A DNA stretch of 62,000 bases. It comes from Glandiceps talaboti. Lineage: Eukaryota > Hemichordata > Enteropneusta > Spengelidae. The notes beneath the pieces are model-generated. The model had not been told where the DNA came from. It ran no database searches and saw nothing but the letters and a program-made list of their open reading frames with translations. The stretch is from the NCBI RefSeq assembly GCF_964340395.1, contig NC_135562.1, positions 7,140,134-7,202,133 of the forward strand, given 5' to 3'. Position numbers and translations under genes: made by a program. Numbering within the stretch: the stretch's first letter is position 1; each line of letters begins with the position of its first letter. Shown here piece after piece: positions 28,342 through 41,719 of this stretch.

Positions 28342-31240
28342 ATCAGGACAACCTATTGTCAGAGACTGTCATCTGGCCGATACGGCCCGGTGATTGGTCG
28401 GTGTACACAAAAGCCTCCAATCTCTGTTGGCTTGTCAATCACAGATGTCCCATATTGGAATATAACAGAGACCCGCCCGCCTTGAAAATTGCTACGACAA
28501 GTAACTCCAACGAAAGACAAAAGGATGAATTTACACCAATAACCCCCAACAACCCCACGGAAAAATATACCATCCCGGGACAGCCATAACGAATACGTGT
28601 AACAGCCATATTGAATTGGCGGCCGGGTACTTTCAGCATATAATTGTATTTTGTTTATTTCTGATGCACTTTTTCATATTCAAAATTAAAATGATAAATG
28701 AATCGACCCATTCTTTTTAGTTGGGTGAACGATTTTTCTACGTTTCATCATGTCTGCCGCGGAGACGGTGATAGAGTGAATGCACGTTCCACAGCAGACT
28801 GCAGGGCATAGATGGATAACCACACGTTCTCAACGCAAGGGTACGATTCGGTTCTTCAATTTTACCGTCGCCAGCTGGTAATATCTCGACGGAGATGTAC
28901 TGCCACATTTAAACGTCATCGAAAATTTACAAGGTGCAAAACCAACGTTCATGAACGTCGTAAATTTTCCACTTTCCGTTTTATCAACGAGGCATTGGCC
29001 TAACGATGACTGACACTGAACCCACCGCGGACCACCACTACACTACATACATTCGTAATCGTGATTTGATGTTATCACAAAAAAATGTTGTTATATATAT
29101 TTGATTTTTTTAAAGGTGAGACGAAACCTATCAAAGTGATACAGACTGAAGGACATTTATACGGTAATTTTTTTGCGGGGCAGAATAATTTTGTCGGTAC
29201 TGTCTCTCAGATAAGTAACTACGTCATCTAATGAAGCTTATTGTTTACTATCTACTCTGCCGACCCGAGTCTATCCTCCTCACAAAAAGAATTACCTGTT
29301 CATCCTGCTATAATCCTGGAGATAAACCATTTCTCAGGGGATGTGTCTCTTTCCCTAGGCAAACAAGTCGGAGGGGCGCACCCAATTTGGCTGTAAAACT
29401 ACCACTTCCGTCAATTTTGACGGAATTTCCAACATTTTTTGTGAATTCAGTTAGTTTCTGTTGATTAAAATATCGTAAGACCCTTGGGAACATTGTCAAG
29501 GTGTCGCAGATGTGTGCAGTACCCTCCCATATGAGAATGGTACTTTCCAAATCTGGTCATCTGTGTATGACTGTGGAGTGTGTCTCCTTGTCTCCATTGT
29601 GAAATAGATGTTTGAAACACAATTGTGTCAAACCTTTACGTTTTCATAAAAGTCAATTCAAATTGCATCTCGACGAAACTTGGGACTGGAAATCCTTGGC
29701 ATCAGCCTGTCAATGAAAACAGTCTTGAGATACGAGTGTCGGAGACAAAAAGACGGACTAGAAGTACATCTGTGCCATGGTTACTTAGCCCAGGGCACTT
29801 AAAGGGATGCAAATTGATCACGGAGCAGGAACAGTACACCATGGATATTCACCTAGACGCTGATTTACAAAGTAATGCTCTAAAGAAGTGTATCGGCCAT
29901 GTAGTATGCCAGGGGCCTCGATTCGGGAAATCAGTGTCTTTCGGATGGACAGCATGGCCTCGCAAAGAGAAGCGGTAATCGATGGCAAATCTTCAACGTT
30001 TTGACGTTAGACACTGTTGATTACATCAGACCAGTAATCAGAATAAGAAATAACCCCGTACAATGTCATGATGATTTTAATTTCTCCAAAGTACGATTTC
30101 CCCCTTGAAATAATTACATTGAAAATTAGCCGGTGCATTTTTCCCCACGATTCCCTTCGCAGCGTCTTTTCGGTAAACATGTACTATTCGGTATGAGATT
30201 AGCTGTCGGATATTCATTTTGTCCTCCAATCACGTCTCTAAATTGTAAGTACCAGAAGCTTGACGGGATGGAAATCGCTCGATGCCACTCAGCGCGAATT
30301 GCATGTCGGTTTTATGTCTTCTGTTCGGTCCAGAACACTTTCCCGCCAAAAAACCTTAACAATTTTCTCGTTTTTCTCTAATTTTTTTTGCACATTTCCA
30401 CTTTATTTTGGACCAAAATCATAGAAAAAGAAACGTTCTGATATGAAACGAGTAATTTTTTTGGTTTTAAAAAGGACCACGTCGACAAATAATTATAACC
30501 GAAACGGGGTCATTGGAGAAATCATGGATACACTTTAGTCCAGCAAGAAATGAACACGATCCCCCGAGAGTATCAGTGCCGTCCTAGAAGGTTCGTCCGA
30601 AATATTGCGCGGTGAGATTTACATCATTATCAGGAACAAGTTACTGGCCCACAACATAGTAAGCTTTATACAGTTGCAAAATATTTTTGAAACATCTTTG
30701 ATAATTAATATTTCATAATAGCCTGACAATTTACTTGGGGTAATCTCACAGATTACAGATGTTTCATTTTTTGTACTTGTTTTAAATCTAAAATAGACAG
30801 GAATAAATCACATGTGGATTGTACCTATAAGTGTATGACTAGTTAAAGCAATAAATAATCTGCATACAGCTAGAAGCGTGAGGAAAGTTTAGTTTGGTTA
30901 TTTTAGTAGCAGAGTTCAAACTGAGGTTGCGGCAGACACTCTCAACGTGTTCAAGTAACACCAAGTTTGACTTTTATTTAAGATAAACATTGCTGTATTG
31001 CATATTTGGCCATAAATCATTGACATTTTCACTTATCGTTAAATCGGAATAACTTTGCCAGTATGATTTGGATGGCACAGATAGCAGTTTGCTAAATTTA
31101 AAGATGGCCTTTCACAAATTTCAGATATTGAATATTCATTTTGTATTTTAAGACCTGTATAGATCTCTGTCTGTAACTGCCATGCTCTGTATTTCTCTAT
31201 GTTTCTCCCTTTGGCTATTCTCTCTGTCACCCTTATATAA
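28342..31240. other. Gene-free stretch upstream of NOL4
   Basis: No gene, RNA or simple repeat recognised. An open frame of 117 codons on plus (29625-29978) has no similarity I can identify and no clear splice context. A nested palindrome lies at 28921-28969 and an imperfect X-box-like motif near 29771. Confidence 0.6.
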
Positions 31241-31252
31241 TTGTTTAACTGT

Positions 31253-31369
31253 GTATGTATGTATGTATGTATGTATGTATGTACTAGTATGTATGTATGT
31301 ATGTATGTATGTATGTATGTATGTATGTATGTATGTATGTATGTCTCCCTCGCTCTGCCTGTCTGTCTA

Positions 31370-31412
<43 letters not shown>

Positions 31413-31414
31413 TT
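31253..31414 (+). repeat. (GTAT)n-(CTGT)n compound microsatellite
   Basis: GTAT units to about 31344, interrupted once by ACTA, then a short CT-rich bridge and CTGT units from 31359. Confidence 0.96.
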
Positions 31415-31439
31415 CTGTTTCTCTCTGTCTGTGTCTGTG

Positions 31440-33020
31440 TCCCCCCTCTCTCTGTTTTTTGGTTATTTTGATTGTTTCATTTTAAATCAGAGTCTGGTGT
31501 TATTAATTTTATGATATTATGTCGTTTAAGAATATACACACGTTTAAATATATTCTGATAAGATTGATTTGTGATCACAAGTAATTTCCAGTTCCTACCG
31601 ACTGATTCAAACCTAGGGAAGTGGACCAAACAGACCGTATGTAGTCATTTAGAAAGAGAAAATAACACGAGCTGGTGAAGCGTCACACTTGCCAATGTAG
31701 CTGTTGGCAATTTACACACGTTACGAAAAAAAAACGGAGACAGTTTCCTACAATCATGGTGTGATTTAGAAAAAAATAGTCACGTGATAAGCGACCGATG
31801 TGATTTTATTTCCTTAAATATCTTGATAGTTTCACAAGGAATCATTTTGTATTTTGCATGCATGCACGACGCGACGATGACGTAAAATGCAATAAACAGT
31901 GAATATTGACAATTTAGATTATTTTTCACGATTTGTGATTTGGTCTGAATGTGACGTTAGAGCGATTCTATAATGAGAGTCTACCACCAAGATCACCAGC
32001 CAAACCGACAAAGAACTTAATTACGATGGACTAAAATTTTGCGGCTTTCTCAAAATTTATTCAATATAATCCAGGAACGTATATTACTTCCATGAGCTTA
32101 GCCACCTTCCCTTGGAATTCACTGCTTTCATGTTTGATCTTGACGTAGTGATTTTATTTCTTAGTGGGGAATTGTAAGCTAGACATGAATACTCAGGTCG
32201 AATTCCAACTGGGTATCAACACGAAGCCTGGTTCAAGCAATTTCGACACTATGTTGATTTTCTGGTGAGATATTATCGTCGTTTCGATGGTAACGCGACA
32301 ATTTGCCGCGACTAGTGTCCCATGAATATCTTAGATCCTAAGGTAAAGTCCAATTTTGCGGTTTGGCAAGTTTTGTACGTACACAAAGAATAGAAATAGA
32401 AACCTGGCTTGACGAGATGGAATTTCTGTAAAGCTTTGTGGCGCTAAGTGACGATGCCTGGGCGAATGTAACCGTTGTCGTCTGCTCGTGACGTCAGAAT
32501 CCCGAACGACCTTATTAGTTGTTCACACTTATGACACGACCACTGTGCTAAATCTATAGAATGACCTTTAACCTATTTCATTATCAATAGCAAGGGATGT
32601 GGCGGGTTGTTGGGTTTTTAATGTTTTGTTAAAATTTGAACAGTACATAATATTTACCATTAATAAGATTATGGCGCTAAAGTTTATGCAACTCATTAAT
32701 ATCAGATTAACATAATATTGTCATTTCAAAAATGGCCCGGGAGTTGGCGAGAGTGGTATATTGTTTTTACATAAAACATTTCCTCAATCCATCAAAGTAA
32801 AGCAAAAAGTACATTTTGCTATCCTTGGGACGAATTCTTTACGTAGGTCTGGGGTGTAATTTGAATACCCATTTACGTGAACGTTTTCAAATGACGCACT
32901 GGAGTGTAAATCGGCAAAATTGTATACTTATGTTCGTATTAAACAGGTTTTATGTACCAATCATCCAGCCCAATTCAAAACTATCATTTAATAGTGTTAT
33001 AGGAGACAGCCAAACATATC
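31440..33020. other. Gene-free stretch
   Basis: No recognisable coding or RNA gene. It contains an X-box-like motif (32281-32294) and a DR1-type motif on minus (32562-32574). Confidence 0.6.
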
Positions 33021-33028
33021 ACTCAAAT

Positions 33029-33164
33029 GTATGTCTGTCTGTCTGTCTGTCTGTCTGTCTGGCTTTCTGTCTGTCTTTCTGTTTGCCTATCTGTCTGTAC
33101 CATTTATTCATCATCATCATCATCATCATCATCGTCGTCGTCGTCGTCGTCGTCGTCGTCATCG

Positions 33165-33219
<55 letters not shown>
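33029..33219 (+). repeat. (CTGT)n tract and (CAT)n(CGT)n(CAT)n trinucleotide array
   Basis: A short CTGT tract (33029-33060) and, 47 bases on, a trinucleotide array (33108-33219). The array is CAT units flanking a core of CGT units (about 33132-33163), a mirror-like block structure. Frames through it encode homopolymers of Ser, His/Arg, Ile/Val or Met/Thr and are not genes. Confidence 0.95.
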
Positions 33220-34909
33220 TATTGTCCCGGCGTGTTAACCACACCATACACGGATGATCTGTGTAATCAAGGCACTTGACTTTATATCTCGATCTAAAGC
33301 ATCACAGTCTGTTAAGAAACATGTCTATAAATTGACGTTATTTGCACCGAGTCCCGACAGCACCACATCATCATATAATTAATTCGTCAACACTGAATAC
33401 AAAACAGAGGGAAAAAAAGTCAACAGATACTGTGATGACTGTAGAGTCGATCCCCAGAATGGGTGATTTAGTAGAACGCTATCAAAATCCTAAATCAGTG
33501 TCTCTGTTATTAATATCTCTATTAATATCATACTTCATCTGGTCATTGAAGACAGAATACACTCGGAGGATGAGCGAATATAATTCTAATCTCTCTAATT
33601 TCCGAAAGAAGATATAACCTTCAGATCCTTGTGCACAATGCTCGTTTATCGTATATATCGGGACGGTTACGTAACGGAACGGAAAGGTGGAGATAATAAG
33701 ATCGGGGGGATTCGTTCAAGATGTAGGATTTATATGTAGAAGTGTCTGAAAGATAAGTAACACCTCTCATCATTATGTACAACGGACAGATAGATCTTTT
33801 GTGTGTTTTTTCTAGCCCACTACATTCTGAATTCGAATTGTGTGCCCAATTAGCAGTTGGTTTGTATCGTGTTTTTTTCCACTGCACACACACACACATG
33901 CATAGTCTCATAGAGCAATTTTCGTGAAATGATGCCCATTTCACATGATGGTATCAAAGACGCTGAAATCTGATGTTATTGTCGGTTCGACTTGCTCATT
34001 TCGACCAGTGGCATGAAATTGATTATCCCGATTCACTGCCATGAAGGCCAGTTTGTTACGTATGAAAATTGAGCTTGATTAAGGCGGGAAGGTCACACAA
34101 TAATCACGTATGTACGACAAATTAATCAGTCCAGGAGAAATCATCCTGTCTATATATGTTTCACAGAGATTCAGTCTGAAGTCGAAGCTCGCCTTGCGGC
34201 TATGTCATCCAAGACATGACTTTTTTTTTCGGTTGCGGATTAGCGTAAAATGTGTGCGTGTGAATATCACAGGGTTTAATGAACAAAAGCGTCAAACTGC
34301 ACCCATAATCGTAACATATTGCGATGAACGAGTTATTCATGTTTATGCCATTAAAAACACGCCAGAAAGTCAGAAAAGGGACCAATTAAAAAAAAGAAAA
34401 ACAGCACAAAGGGTTACGTGGTCCTATATCGCCTAAAATCACGGGTTTCCAATTATGTATTTCGTTGAACTAGGTATTGTTGTCAAACGCAGTTCAAACC
34501 ATCTAAAGGTTGCCGAAAAGGACGAAAAATTAAGACTGGAATGAATAACTAACGGCTTCTATTTCATGGACCTCTCCTTACTTAAGAAACACGATCTTTC
34601 AAGATCTTACAATTTATTTAGAAGGTATTCGTTTCAAAATCATGTCGACATGTTCGGAAAAAAATAATAAGTGATCCTACACTTGCAACCCTGACTTTTG
34701 GTGTTCGTATTTCCCCGGCCCTGCTTCAGAGATCGGCGTTGTTCGATTTCATTTTTTTTATCCCTAGCTTTGCGTTTTCTATTTCGTTCTAATCCCAGAA
34801 TCGGTTTTACAGGATGACTTCGAGACAAGTGTTATATTTCATACTGCAATATAGTCGCAAGATGAATACTTGGTGACATCTATAACATAACCTAGGTATG
34901 AAAACCAGT

Positions 34910-35260
34910 AAATGTCAACTTTTTGCCATATGGACGAGAAATTGGTATTTATTTTTAATAAAACAACTTTTCTATATTTTTCTATTTCAAAAAATTATGA
35001 GAAACAACATATACCAAGTCCATGTTTGTAACTCAATAAAATTGCAAAAAATTAAAAAGTGTGTAAAATGTTTGTTATTGTACGTACAATAACAACATTT
35101 TCTCACTCTTTTTTATACAGCGTTTTGCTATTTCTTGAATCACAAACATGGAATTTGTCGATGCTGTTTCACATTTAGTTTCAAGTTTGAAAAACATGGT
35201 AAAGTTGTCCCCTTTGTCATCGAATAATAACGAATATTATTATTTTGGCATTTTACATTT
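34910..35260. mobile_element. Palindromic MITE-like element, copy 1
   Basis: A long imperfect inverted repeat folding around the perfect palindrome ATTGTACGTACAAT (35077-35090). Mirror blocks on the two sides include CATGTTTGTAACTCAA, GTGTAAAATGTTTGTTATTG and GAGAAACAACAT/GTGAAACAGCAT. It matches the element at 39364-39729 along most of its length. No coding capacity, so it would be non-autonomous. Ends are approximate. Confidence 0.7.
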
Positions 35261-35341
35261 TCACATCAGAAATAATCGAAAAGGAAAAAAATGGATGGCT
35301 GAAATACATTCTATAAGCGTTTTTACTTAACGTCAGATATG

Positions 35342-35642
<301 letters not shown>

Positions 35643-36378
35643 GGTGACAAACGTTAATTTTAGTGAACCAGTGTTTTATCTTTGCATATTCTAGCATTAA
35701 TTCCAATATCAAAATAAAATTCGCATGACAAAGATAATGTCATAACATTATGACTAGACACTTTGTTTTCAATAAATGATTAATTATAGCACGTGAATGC
35801 AATTTCGACATTATTCATTACTTGTAACTAATAAGGTTAAAATCTTACCAATTTGTCAAGTTAGTATATAGCACATTGCAAGTTAGTGGTCACTGGCTCT
35901 GTTTAACACAACCAGACATAAACCAGGAAGAACTGTGCATTCTACACCTTTAGATACCAATATCGTAATTTTCGCTACATTCAATCTGGATGAAATATAT
36001 CATTTTTAAACATACTGCAACTAAACTAGACACAGACACACGGGTGCCAATGTTTTGACGTCTGCATTTGATATATGTATGGTGGGACGGCAATTCATTT
36101 CATTTTGACAAATTGTAGCAAGACACTGTATTCATTCAATATTGCTATCTTAATAAAGTGTAGCGTGCGCAGTTTCTTATTGGTTTCTGCATGGCTGCAT
36201 CAAAGAGGGCCAGTGAACACTAACCTGGAACGTGCTGTATAGACATTTATTGTCGTGATTTAGAAAGTCACGTCCTACTTCATGTACTTAGAAATACGCG
36301 GGATATAATCTTCCATAAGGTAACTAGTAACTAAACTATAAATAGTTGAAAATTTACGTTTTTTCTGATACGATCATC

Positions 36379-36535
36379 GTCTCCATGGCAACAAAATGTA
36401 CGAATAAATTTGTACTATATCGGGTAGTACTGGACAATTCTGTAAGTTGAATAAACTTTTGTTCGACTGGTACATTTTGTATTATACCACCCGTGGTCAA
36501 ACTCGCTATACAGAATAATATATTACCATGGAAAC
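36379..36535. promoter_or_regulatory. Two X-box-like motifs flanking an inverted repeat
   Basis: GTCTCCATGGCAAC (36379-36392) and ATTACCATGGAAAC (36522-36535) bracket an inverted pair of ACAAAATGTAC / GTACATTTTGT. It could be a regulatory module or a decayed palindromic element. Confidence 0.3.
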
Positions 36536-36559
36536 GTTTATAAACAACAATCGTACTGA

Positions 36560-38440
36560 AAAGTAAATTATGTTATGTTATGCACAGAACAAATTTTCAA
36601 TGATTTTAAAGAATAATTCTGTTTTCCGAAAGGTTTGTTCAATCGTATTGATTGTTACTATCAACTTGCAAGGAAATAACATCGATAGATACCACTGTTG
36701 TGGTAATTACGACGTCATTTCCTGCAAAGTTTTCCCACAAACCCTTGCAGGAACCCCCCCCCCCCCCCATGGAAGAACACGTGCAATATTTGCAAGACTT
36801 AAAAGTCGTGTACGTTAACAAGCGCTCTTTTATCATATCGTATGTAAGTTGATAGCCGTAATCAATACAAGTGTACTTACAGCAGGAATAAGTCTGACTA
36901 GACCTTTCCTTTAATGATATTGGGACTTTAAGTGAGAATCGACCTCGAGGTCAAATTTTCTTTAAAATCATCACGATAACACTTGCTGACGTTCATAAAC
37001 ACGGCTTCAAGTTGGCAACAATGTCGCATCGAACTAAGAATAAATACTTGATATTTCGTACTCAAATAAAGAATATCGACCACGTTTCTCCAGTAACTAT
37101 GCCTAATTTGTAGCTTTAAAGACTAGCTCTTGCTCAAGTATCAACAGACTCCCAAGCCTTTCAATTCTTTTTCGTGAATGTTGACGTCAGCAGTCTCTAT
37201 AGTGAATACAATTTCATCGCCTGGAACTATAGACGTTGGAGAGACAAATCACGACAGCCTTGTGATTTATTTCTTGTATTTACAAAAAAATGTATTATGT
37301 ACAAGCACAAAAAGAAGTTACATCAATCCTATCAGGTTTTCGAAACTTTCTAAAACACTCTCTTCTCAGCTTTTTTTCACTATCAAACCTGAATGCAACT
37401 TCATTCTTAATGGGAATTTATATAGGATTACTACTTCCTGATATCCACTATTTTTGTGGATACTCCACTTACCCAGTAGAATTAAAAGCTGGACAGTTTT
37501 ATAATCTGTGTTCTTTGTGATTCTTCCTAGAGGTTCTATAAACTAATATTCTGTTCAGTAATTCCAACATCATCTGGACAAAGTTTACAAATAAAATTTC
37601 TCATAAAGTTCAAACTCTGCAAAGCAACTTTACAGTGTAAATATCTGTGTTCGACGTTCATCAACACAGGTTCATCGCCGTGCTCACAAACATCCTGTCC
37701 ATTACGTGATCACGACCGAGTTAGACTTTTCACATGGCGACTGCGTAACAAGTGAATCTGTATCGCTAACCACTGACTAAGCACCGTGAAAAAGAGTTTC
37801 AATCATAAATTAACTTGAAAGTTGTCACAAGAATCAATATTCCCATTCATTTGATCAAATGACAGATATTCTTTTCAACATCTGGCACTTTCCCGCCATT
37901 ATTCAATGAACGACATTTTATGTAACCTTTTTTTGTAGTTTGTAAACTTTATTTTGGGCTGAAAATATAAGTGATCGTTATTTATGAATATAATTAAAAC
38001 TGATCACATTCAACACCCCCCCCCCCCACTTTGAAATTGATGTAAAATTGACCACATTTCTCCCCCCTTACAATTTATGAAAGTGGGCTTTGCATGTCAT
38101 GTCATCGTCAGTCTCTTTCGTGATAGCCTTAAGGTTCTAGACGATTACATACTCACCAAACAAAAACGACATGATACTTTGAGACTTTTGTTTGAACAGA
38201 ACCATTATATTCCTCTTCTTTTCGAGTAAGTGTTTCATTCCCTCTGTGGAATATCATATTTACATCGGAAATCAATATTTATGGGATTTTTAAAACTTTG
38301 ATTACAGTGACTGATCGTCTGGTGTATTTTTGTTCTGTGAGGTGCATAACCTGCTGTACATAATATCTAACCTTACTAAATACAGTGTCGTCTTTTCGTA
38401 TCTGATCATGTAGAACCATAATTGTCAGGAGTTATGACAT
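36560..38440. other. Gene-free stretch
   Basis: AT-rich, with C homopolymers near 36756 and 38017 and one GGCGGGAA-type motif on minus (about 37890). Short open frames have no recognisable similarity. Confidence 0.6.
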
Positions 38441-38535
38441 CTGTAGTCACAATGGGTCAAAGGTTACGACTCGGGGGTAATCATAAGCAGGTCAAAGGTT
38501 ACGATAGGTCAAAGATTATGACATCTGTAATCAAC
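38432..38535 (+). promoter_or_regulatory. Cluster of three DR1 nuclear-receptor motifs in a local duplication
   Basis: GGGTCAAAGGTTA (38454-38466), AGGTCAAAGGTTA (38489-38501) and AGGTCAAAGATTA (38506-38518) are three DR1-spaced half-site pairs within 65 bases. The block is bracketed by two copies of TTATGACATCTGTA followed by G/A and TCA (from about 38433 and 38517), so part arose by tandem duplication. DR1 is the arrangement bound by HNF4, RXR dimers and NR2F. About 10 kb upstream of the NOL4 start codon. Confidence 0.45.
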
Positions 38536-38920
38536 GTGTAAGTAGCTGTCGATAGTTCTTTCTGTAACTAAACAAATTGCGCGAGTTTCACTGTAAGCTA
38601 TCTCGCCCAATTTGAGGTAATGTTGAGCAATTTGTGATATTTTGAAACAATCTCACATAACAAAAGTAGTTTTCTTTATGACAGCTCCCCAATTACATGT
38701 ATTACCTACAGATAATTGTGCATACACAGGCAATTTTGAAGAAAGGTCGTATTCTATTATGGTCAAAGACAAGACAGGGAAACTGGCCAACATGATGTAG
38801 GTTTTTAAACACAATAAAAATACACATACATACTTTCCAACCACTACAATACAAATTAAAACTAAAATCTGTATGTTTCAGGCTTATTCCAGCTCATCTG
38901 TATGACAATATGCAAATATA

Positions 38921-38950
38921 CAAACAAACAAACAAACAAACAAACAAACA
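38921..38950 (+). repeat. (ACAA)n microsatellite
   Basis: Seven ACAA units. Confidence 0.93.
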
Positions 38951-39363
38951 GACAACAACAACACCAAAACAACTTACTAGTAAAATAGGCATGGCTGACA
39001 TCTTAATTACTATTATTGTGGTTTTTTTTAAAGGTAAAATCCAAAATGGGGATATTTGAAAAAATGGCCATAGCAATTTACAGTTGTGTATGTAAATATG
39101 CGCCCTGATAGTTTCAATACATTTTGATATTTTCAATTTCGATGTAAGAAAACATTCAATAACGTAGAAAACGTTTACCGTGTCATCAAAATAACGATAT
39201 AAACCTCAGTACATATGATATGGACAGATATTTATCAATTAGTTCACCGATGCTTTTGAATAATCCTATTCCTATTCGTCTTTCTTGAAGAAAAAGCACC
39301 GGGAAATAAAGCTAGCTTTAAATATACTAAAAGGTCGTTATAAACAACGATTTTCAGAACTCA

Positions 39364-39729
39364 ATTAAAATGGCCATATGAATGAGGAGGATTGGGTATT
39401 TATTTTGGATTTTTAATTTATATATTCAATTTTATTATGGTTTTCTACTTGAAAAGTCAATGTGAAACAGCATAGACTAATTCTTTGTTTGTAACTCAAT
39501 ACATTGCAGAAAGCTAAAGTGTAAAATGTTTGTTATTGTACGCACAATATTAACAAACATTTTACACATTTATTAATCTTTTGCAGTTTATTGAGTTACA
39601 AACAAGGACTTGACATATGTTGTTTCACACTGATTTTTCAAGTAGGAAGTCATGATAAAATTGTTTTGTAAATTATAAATCCTAATTTAAATAAAATTGC
39701 CCGATCCTCATCGATATGGCCATTTTAAT
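39364..39729. mobile_element. Palindromic MITE-like element, copy 2
   Basis: The best-preserved copy. The outer ends are inverted matches, ATTAAAATGGCCATAT on the left and its complement at the right end. The arms meet near 39546 around TTATTGTACGCACAATATTAAC. Inner mirror blocks include TTTGTTTGTAACTCAATA and GTGTAAAATGTTTGTTA. Total about 366 bases with no coding capacity. No clear target-site duplication could be picked out. Confidence 0.75.
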
Positions 39730-39739
39730 GTTTACAAAA

Positions 39740-41400
39740 AGTTGACGTCAGGTCTTGACATTTTGTGTTTTCATAAGCTTTGTGAAAATGAAAATATTCT
39801 GTCATTTCAGGAATTGAACAGGTTTCTCATTTCATGAGTTTATACGTTTTGGTGATAATTTTACTGCATATCCAAACGTCTTGTAGACTGAAGGGTTCTT
39901 TTGTTTTTGTCATACTATGATAAACTAAAATAGAACAGTGATTATAGTGTAGCCCAATAGGTATTTTGCGTGACTAAATCCGGAAATGACGTCGAATGAC
40001 GTAACAAGTTGCAGCGAGGCTATCGACTGATAATTTTGCATAAAGCGTTCAGACACTTGTAATATTGTGTGTAACGTGAGGTATGAACTGTAAGTTGTCT
40101 TTTTGACGACGATTGAAGACAGATACAGGTGGGACTGACATCTCTCGTTTGTGTACGAAATAGTAAAGTGACATTATACGTCTTACAATAAGTTGACTGT
40201 CCATTTTTCAAACGTTATTATGCTCAACCGCGTAGATCTTGGAACGGCCGCACCAACTTGAAGGTCGAAACGTTCCACGGAAAGGTGGTCGCAATATCAT
40301 ATGACATGAATACTATACACGATCATGACTACTACACTTCACAAAGGCTAAACTGGACAGAGACAAACATGCAATTTTATTACACAATTGTTTTTATTTA
40401 CCATATGTTTTCCAATTTCTTTAAGTGCGATATTTAGATATTGTTCCCCAATATCTTTCTGTGTTCAATCTAGGAAAATATGAGTGACATAAGGGGCCTT
40501 GCCACTACAAGTCGAGAAGTCGAGGATGAATAGTGAGAGAACACTTAGATGTATATTTACAGCTTTGAGTAGATTTTATGCAAATAGCGGTTTGGCACAA
40601 TTCGTTTCTACTCTTCAAGAATCTTCAAGCTTCATTACCTATTCAGTCAGTCAGTTATTAAAATAATTGTTGGTCCTATCAAAATCTAACTTAATGATTT
40701 CCTATTACCAAGTGCATTGTGCTTTACTTCATGCTGTAACTGGCGAGTGCTGACTTGATCCAGGAATCCGAACTTGATTAGCCAGGCGGGACAAATTTGG
40801 GGTATCAGACGACACTGCTGCAGGTGTCAATCATTAAACGGCTTTGTGATTGGATTTCAATAGGATGAAAATAGAATACAGTGTAAGAACATATCAACGC
40901 TACAGTAGTTGGCGCCAATCAGTGCTAGGGTTCGTCCATTCTACAGACGGGTGGGGCCCCTTTGCTGCATTGTGTTACTCTTTCACAAAAAACATCTTGA
41001 AGTCCTCGTTATCGTCACAAATTCAAACCCCTTTGATGACCTGTGATTACCTTCGTCAAATCCCGTCCGTAATTTCAACAGAGTAATCGAACTTCATTAA
41101 TATACAACACTCATGAAGGCTTGTAGTTCGGACTGCCGCCCCTATATTCTACGCCATTTCCAATCAAGACTTGGGTCGTCCACTAAAATTCAGAAATAAA
41201 TCACCCACCGCGCGCACGCGCGTTACTGTACAATTTGTAAAACGCCATAGTAAACAAGTTAAAAAGATGTACAGCTGAACACAGAATTTTCCCCCAAACA
41301 AGTACGTATGGGTGACGGTTCAATTTCGTTTTAAAAGTTTTAAAAAAAAACACACGAAAAACAGATAAACATATGGTGCCCTAGTAGTAATAGAGTATCA
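39740..41400. other. Gene-free stretch
   Basis: No gene recognised. Contains a GC-alternating patch (about 41208-41224, purine-pyrimidine CGCGCGCACGCGCG) and one GGCGGGA motif (40785). Confidence 0.6.
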
Positions 41401-41417
41401 TGGGTATGATAGATATA

Positions 41418-41492
41418 GTATGTATGTATGTATGTATGTATGTATGTATGTATGTATGTATGTATGTATGTATGTATGTATGTATGTATGTA

Positions 41493-41523
<31 letters not shown>

Positions 41524-41596
41524 ATGTATGTATGTATGTATGTATGTATGTATGTATGTATGTATGTATGTATGTATGTATGTATGTATGTATGTA

Positions 41597-41663
<67 letters not shown>

Positions 41664-41711
41664 ATGTATGTATGTATGTATGTATGTATGTATGTATGTA
41701 TGTATGTATGT
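41418..41711 (+). repeat. (TATG)n/(TCTG)n block-switching microsatellite
   Basis: Five blocks: TATG to 41493, TCTG 41494-41521, TATG 41522-41598, TCTG 41599-41661, TATG to 41711. Units differ only by A or C at the second position, and block borders are sharp. All three plus frames are open for over 100 codons, which is an artefact of the repeat. Confidence 0.98.
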
Positions 41712-41719
41712 TACAGATT

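Noticed and set aside
28024-28342. Minus and plus frames overlapping NOL4 exon 1 and its upstream region (about 80-103 codons)
   Set aside because: They overlap the strongly supported NOL4 coding frame or its leader in other frames and show no family similarity.
33342-33617. 91-codon plus frame with a hydrophobic stretch that looks like a membrane segment
   Set aside because: No recognisable family and no splice or promoter context; the hydrophobic run is Ile/Leu/Ser from AT-rich sequence.
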